The notes under the pieces were generated by a model. It had not been told where the DNA came from. It searched no databases and saw only the letters and a program-made list of their open reading frames with translations. From Flavobacteriales bacterium (GTDB lineage Bacteria; Bacteroidota; Bacteroidia; Flavobacteriales_F; PHOS-HE28): a stretch of DNA of 64,000 nucleotides. Each line of letters starts with the position of its first letter. The first letter of the stretch is position 1. The DNA lies in contig JADKAN010000005.1 in the NCBI GenBank assembly GCA_016719225.1, positions 248,001-312,000 of the forward strand, read 5' to 3'. Both the position numbers and the translations under genes were made by a program. Below, piece after piece: positions 61,078-64,000 of the stretch.

Positions 61078-61323
61078 ATGACCAACAACGACATCCTGAA
61101 AAAGCTGCGGGTGGCACTGAAGCTTCGCGATGATGACATCGTGAAGATCCTCGCCTTGGTGGATTTCCGTACGACCACCTCCGAGCTCGGCGCTTTTTTC
61201 CGTGCTGAGGACCATCCGAACTACAAGGAAGCGGGCGATCAGTTGCTCCGCAATTTCCTCAACGGTCTGGTGATCCACTTGCGTGGGCCCATGCCGAAAA
61301 AAGGCGATAAGGCGGCCAGCTGA
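61078..61323 (+). CDS. DUF1456 protein, single-domain form
   Basis: The protein is 81 residues. MTNNDILKKLRVALKLRDDD and FRAEDHPNYKEAGDQLLRNFLNGL match DUF1456 (YehS-like). The known YehS form has two tandem copies in about 150 residues; only one copy is present here, and the stop is followed by a promoter for the next gene, so this looks like a true short form and not a truncation. The function is unknown. It probably shares a transcript with the PspC gene. Confidence 0.85.
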   Translation: MTNNDILKKLRVALKLRDDDIVKILALVDFRTTTSELGAFFRAEDHPNYKEAGDQLLRNFLNGLVIHLRGPMPKKGDKAAS

Positions 61324-61346
61324 GCGATCCCATTCGCGGATCATCT

Positions 61347-61354
61347 TAGTTTCG
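61347..61354 (+). promoter_or_regulatory. -7 promoter element of the rfbD-like gene (TAGTTTCG)
   Basis: TAGTTTCG ends exactly 5 bases before the ATG at 61360, predicting a leaderless mRNA. Confidence 0.55.
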
Positions 61355-61359
61355 TCCGC

Positions 61360-62268
61360 ATGAAGGTGCTACTGACCGGCAGCAACGGACTGTTGGGCCA
61401 AAAATTGGTGCAGGTATTGCGCGCGGACCCTGCGTTCGATCTGTTGGCAACCTCGCGCGGAGGTGACCGTAGCGCCCAGCCGCTGGGACCGGGCTATCGG
61501 ACGTTGGATATCACCGATGCCAAGGCCGTGGACACGATATTCGATGCTTTTGCACCGGATGTGGTGATCCATACCGCCGCCATGACCAACGTGGACGCCT
61601 GCGAACTGGACCCTGTGGCCTGCACCTTGCAGAACGTTACCGCTACAGAGAACCTGTTACGCGCGGCTGAACGCCACGACAGCCACTTCATTTTCCTTAG
61701 CACGGATTTCATTTTTGACGGACAGGCAGGGCCTTACAAAGAGGATGATGTCCCTGCGCCCCTGAGCACCTACGGTCATTCCAAGTTGGACGGAGAGAAG
61801 CTGGTACAGGCAGCCGGATTGAGGAAATGGGCGATCGCTCGCACCATTATCGTCTATGGCCATGCAGCAGGCTTAAGCCGGGGAAACGCTGTTTCGTGGG
61901 CCAAAGGAGCCTTGGAGAAAGGCGAAGTCATGCGCGTGGTGGACGACCAATACCGCATGCCCACCCTGGCGGAAGACCTTGCCGATGGGTGCATCCGGAT
62001 CGCGAAGCAGGGCGCAACGGGCATCTACCACCTGAGCGGACCCGATGGAATGACGATCTTGGAACTGGTGCAGCGTGTGGCCACCTTCTTCGGGCTGGAC
62101 CCGCGCCATGTTCAGGCTGTGAAAAGTGACTCGCTCGGTCAGCCTGCAAAGCGTCCGCCGGTAACGGGCTTCATCCTGGACAAGGCCCGCCGGGAGCTCG
62201 GCTACGCGCCGCGCACGTTCGAACAAGGATTGGCCGTGCTACAAGAACAATGGTCCACGAACATCTGA
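61360..62268 (+). CDS. rfbD: dTDP-4-dehydrorhamnose reductase-like SDR protein
   Basis: Extended short-chain dehydrogenase of 302 residues. Nucleotide site LLTGSNGLLGQKLV at the N-terminus; DVVIHTAAMTNVDACELDPV; LSTDFIFDG with catalytic Ser/Thr; and the active-site YGHSKLDGEKLV (Y-x-x-x-K). The RmlD/RfbD group makes dTDP-L-rhamnose; without rmlA, B and C next to it, a related sugar-nucleotide or other reductase role is possible. The next gene starts 3 bases after its stop, suggesting co-transcription. Confidence 0.87.
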   Translation: MKVLLTGSNGLLGQKLVQVLRADPAFDLLATSRGGDRSAQPLGPGYRTLDITDAKAVDTIFDAFAPDVVIHTAAMTNVDACELDPVACTLQNVTATENLLRAAERHDSHFIFLSTDFIFDGQAGPYKEDDVPAPLSTYGHSKLDGEKLVQAAGLRKWAIARTIIVYGHAAGLSRGNAVSWAKGALEKGEVMRVVDDQYRMPTLAEDLADGCIRIAKQGATGIYHLSGPDGMTILELVQRVATFFGLDPRHVQAVKSDSLGQPAKRPPVTGFILDKARRELGYAPRTFEQGLAVLQEQWSTNI

Positions 62269-62271
62269 CCG

Positions 62272-63249
62272 ATGTTCCGGCCGACCCCGAAGTTCAAGGA
62301 CCGCCTGAAGGATATGCTCCACATGCACAGGGGCGAACGGCGCGGCATGCTCCTGTTGTCCGCCCTTTGCATCGCGGCCATGGCGTGGGTCACGTGGGAG
62401 CAATGGATCCGGCCGCGGTTCGTGCAGGATCCCTCCACCTTGGAAGTGATATGGGCGGCTATGGCAGACAGTTCGGATCAGGCTTATTCCTCGACCGGAT
62501 CTCCGGTGCATCGCGATCTCAGTGGGATACAGCCGTTCAATTTCGACCCCAATAACAACACGGCTGCGCAATGGACCGAGCTGGGGCTGAGCGATCGCCA
62601 GGCAGCTAGCCTGATGCGCTATGTGGAACGCGGCGGAAAATTCCGGAGTAAGGCCGATCTCGCCAAAATGCGCGTGGTGGCTCCAGAGTTGTTCGCCCTT
62701 TGGGAACCGTTCGTGCAATTGCCCGATCAAGTGGAACGCGGCAATTATGCGGACAGGGGCGGCAAGGAATGGGGCAGCAAGCCATGGGCCAATAAGGATA
62801 GTGCTTGGAAGAATTATGCGCCGCGTGAACCCCGCCCGCCAAGGGAGCTGGTGGAATTGAACACCGCCGACACCGTGGCTTTGACCGCCTTACCAGGCAT
62901 CGGTCCCGCCTTTGCGCGCAGCATTACCCGTTACCGCGACCGCTTGGGTGGTTTTACCTCCATGGATCAATTGAGCGAGGTTTATATTCTGAAAGACAAG
63001 CCGGATGCGGTTGAGCGTATCCGCGGTATGCTCGTTCTCGATCCAGCATTGGCAAAGCACATCGCGATCAATACCTGTACGGTGGAAGAACTCGCGCCGC
63101 ACCCTTATGCCGGTTGGAAGCTCGCGAAAGCGCTCGTGGCCTACCGAACACTGCACGGGCCTTACTTGGACGGGGAATCGCTGAAAAATTGCGTGCTTGT
63201 TTCCGACAGCACCATGCGGCGTTTGGCACCCTACCTCGACTTTCATTGA
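62272..63249 (+). CDS. Helix-hairpin-helix (ComEA-like) membrane protein
   Basis: The protein is 325 residues. A basic N-terminus (FKDRLKDMLHMHRGERRGML) leads to a membrane helix (LLLSALCIAAMAWVTW). Three helix-hairpin-helix units follow: NTAAQWTELGLSDRQAASLM, VELNTADTVALTALPGIGPAFARSI and AINTCTVEELAPHPYAGWKLAKAL. ComEA proteins bind DNA during uptake; in Bacteroidota such multi-HhH membrane proteins are common and their role is not proven. It sits 3 bases behind the rfbD-like gene. Confidence 0.88.
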   Translation: MFRPTPKFKDRLKDMLHMHRGERRGMLLLSALCIAAMAWVTWEQWIRPRFVQDPSTLEVIWAAMADSSDQAYSSTGSPVHRDLSGIQPFNFDPNNNTAAQWTELGLSDRQAASLMRYVERGGKFRSKADLAKMRVVAPELFALWEPFVQLPDQVERGNYADRGGKEWGSKPWANKDSAWKNYAPREPRPPRELVELNTADTVALTALPGIGPAFARSITRYRDRLGGFTSMDQLSEVYILKDKPDAVERIRGMLVLDPALAKHIAINTCTVEELAPHPYAGWKLAKALVAYRTLHGPYLDGESLKNCVLVSDSTMRRLAPYLDFH

Positions 63250-63367
63250 AAGCAGTGATGCGGTGGTAACACCAGCCGCACGTTCTTCGCCTTGAACTCC
63301 GCTGCCGTAAACTTGTGATCCTTTTCAACAGCGCCGTGCGCTTTATTTCCAACTCTTCTTCAGCTCC

Positions 63368-64000
63368 ATGGAATTCAACGAGAACGAGAACCGCAAGATG
63401 ATCGCGCAAAGCGTTCGCGACCTTGTGGAACGTGAGGTACGCCCGAATTTGATGGACTGGGACGAACGCCAGTACATGCCTATCGACCTCTTCAAGAAAC
63501 ACTTCGGGCCGGCCGGGATGCTTGGCGTCTTGGTGCCGGAGGAATTCGGTGGGGCAGGACTGGGTTACCATGAATACGTGGACACCATCGTGGAAGTATC
63601 ACGGGTATGCGGGAGCATAGGCCTTAGTGTGGCTGCGCACAATTCGCTCTGCACGGGTCACATCATGTACTTCGCGAACGCGGAACAGAAGAAGCGCTGG
63701 TTGCCCAAGCTCGCCACCGGAGAATGGTTGGGTGCATGGGCACTTACCGAGCCCAACACGGGAAGCGATGCCATGCGCATGGCCACCACGGCTAAGAAGG
63801 ACGGCAATGATTGGGTATTGAACGGCACCAAATGCTGGATCACGCACGGCATCAGCAGCGACGTGGTGGTGGTGATCGCCCGCACGGGCGAGTTGCTGGA
63901 CAGCAAAGGCATGACCGCCTTTGTGGTGGAGCGCGGCACCAAGGGACTTAAAGCAGGTAAGAAGGAGAACAAGCTGGGCATGCGCGCAAGCGAGACCGCC
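63368..64000 (+). CDS. Acyl-CoA dehydrogenase, 3' end cut off by the window
   Basis: 211 codons are visible with the frame still open at the edge; the family has about 380 residues, so just over half is present. Seen: N-terminal helical domain (KMIAQSVRDLVEREVRPNLM), LVPEEFGGAGLGYHEYVDTI, GHIMYFANAEQKKRWLPKLA and AWALTEPNTGSDAM, the FAD/substrate segment, then GTKCWITHGISSD. It catalyses alpha-beta oxidation of acyl-CoA and most resembles the short-chain or butyryl-CoA type. It starts at the ATG 63368; the 118-base spacer before it shows only TTATTTCC as a poor promoter candidate. Confidence 0.93.
   Translation, partial: MEFNENENRKMIAQSVRDLVEREVRPNLMDWDERQYMPIDLFKKHFGPAGMLGVLVPEEFGGAGLGYHEYVDTIVEVSRVCGSIGLSVAAHNSLCTGHIMYFANAEQKKRWLPKLATGEWLGAWALTEPNTGSDAMRMATTAKKDGNDWVLNGTKCWITHGISSDVVVVIARTGELLDSKGMTAFVVERGTKGLKAGKKENKLGMRASETA

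Overview
The window reads as ordinary chromosome of a GC-rich member of the Bacteroidota, most likely of the Flavobacteriales or a close relative. Evidence: several proteins end in type IX secretion (T9SS) sorting domains of both the type A and the gliding-motility-associated type B kind; there is a PorE-like TPR/propeller/OmpA protein, a fused SecDF, a DUF5606 protein and a type III glutamine synthetase; Shine-Dalgarno sequences are scarce; and the Bacteroidota -7 promoter element (TAnnTTTG, here often TAnnTTCG) recurs before genes. I see no rRNA, tRNA, CRISPR array, prophage or classical insertion sequence. The species cannot be named from the sequence alone. Layout: 1-7.6 kb holds a cut-off TlpA/thioredoxin protein, ispE, accA, a propeller lipoprotein, dnaB and a conserved secreted Bacteroidota protein. 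7.6-24.5 kb holds DUF5606, a T9SS-tagged multihaem cytochrome, a lipoprotein, a DPP-IV peptidase, murB, two glycosyltransferases, ftsE, a 1027-residue TPR protein with its outer-membrane barrel partner, and gyrB. 24.7-38.4 kb is a purine-catabolism island: GNAT, xdhC, puuD, allB, a small low-GC gene, alc, uraD, uraH, a four-helix-bundle gene, a DUF6986-like aldolase, a RAYT transposase, a frameshifted xdhB and xdhA. 38.5-64 kb holds large T9SS-exported PKD/FG-GAP proteins, an ECF sigma factor with a membrane PKD/type B partner, mdh, secDF, tatA, glnA III, a PorE-like protein, purM, prfA, pyrF, DUF2851, PspC, DUF1456, an rfbD-like reductase, a helix-hairpin-helix protein and the start of an acyl-CoA dehydrogenase. 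The island encodes a continuous route: XdhABC makes urate, PuuD oxidises it to 5-hydroxyisourate, UraH and UraD give allantoin, AllB gives allantoate, and Alc gives ureidoglycolate plus urea. No ureidoglycolate lyase is visible. The DUF6986-like TIM barrel may use the glyoxylate; that is inference. The most unusual signal is repeat biology confined to this island. A palindrome with the core GGGCGCGAGATCTCGCGCCC occurs four times: inside alc, just upstream of the RAYT gene, inside the RAYT gene and inside xdhA. The three copies inside genes are all read in the same frame as ARDLAP. Two further palindromes sit in frame in alc and xdhA, and a hairpin sits in frame in xdhC. Three spacers between purine genes carry long imperfect inverted repeats, and the four-helix-bundle gene lies inside a fourth whose left arm supplies its first codons. 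A second general feature is a set of genes whose -7 promoter element ends exactly 5 bases before the ATG, which predicts leaderless mRNAs.
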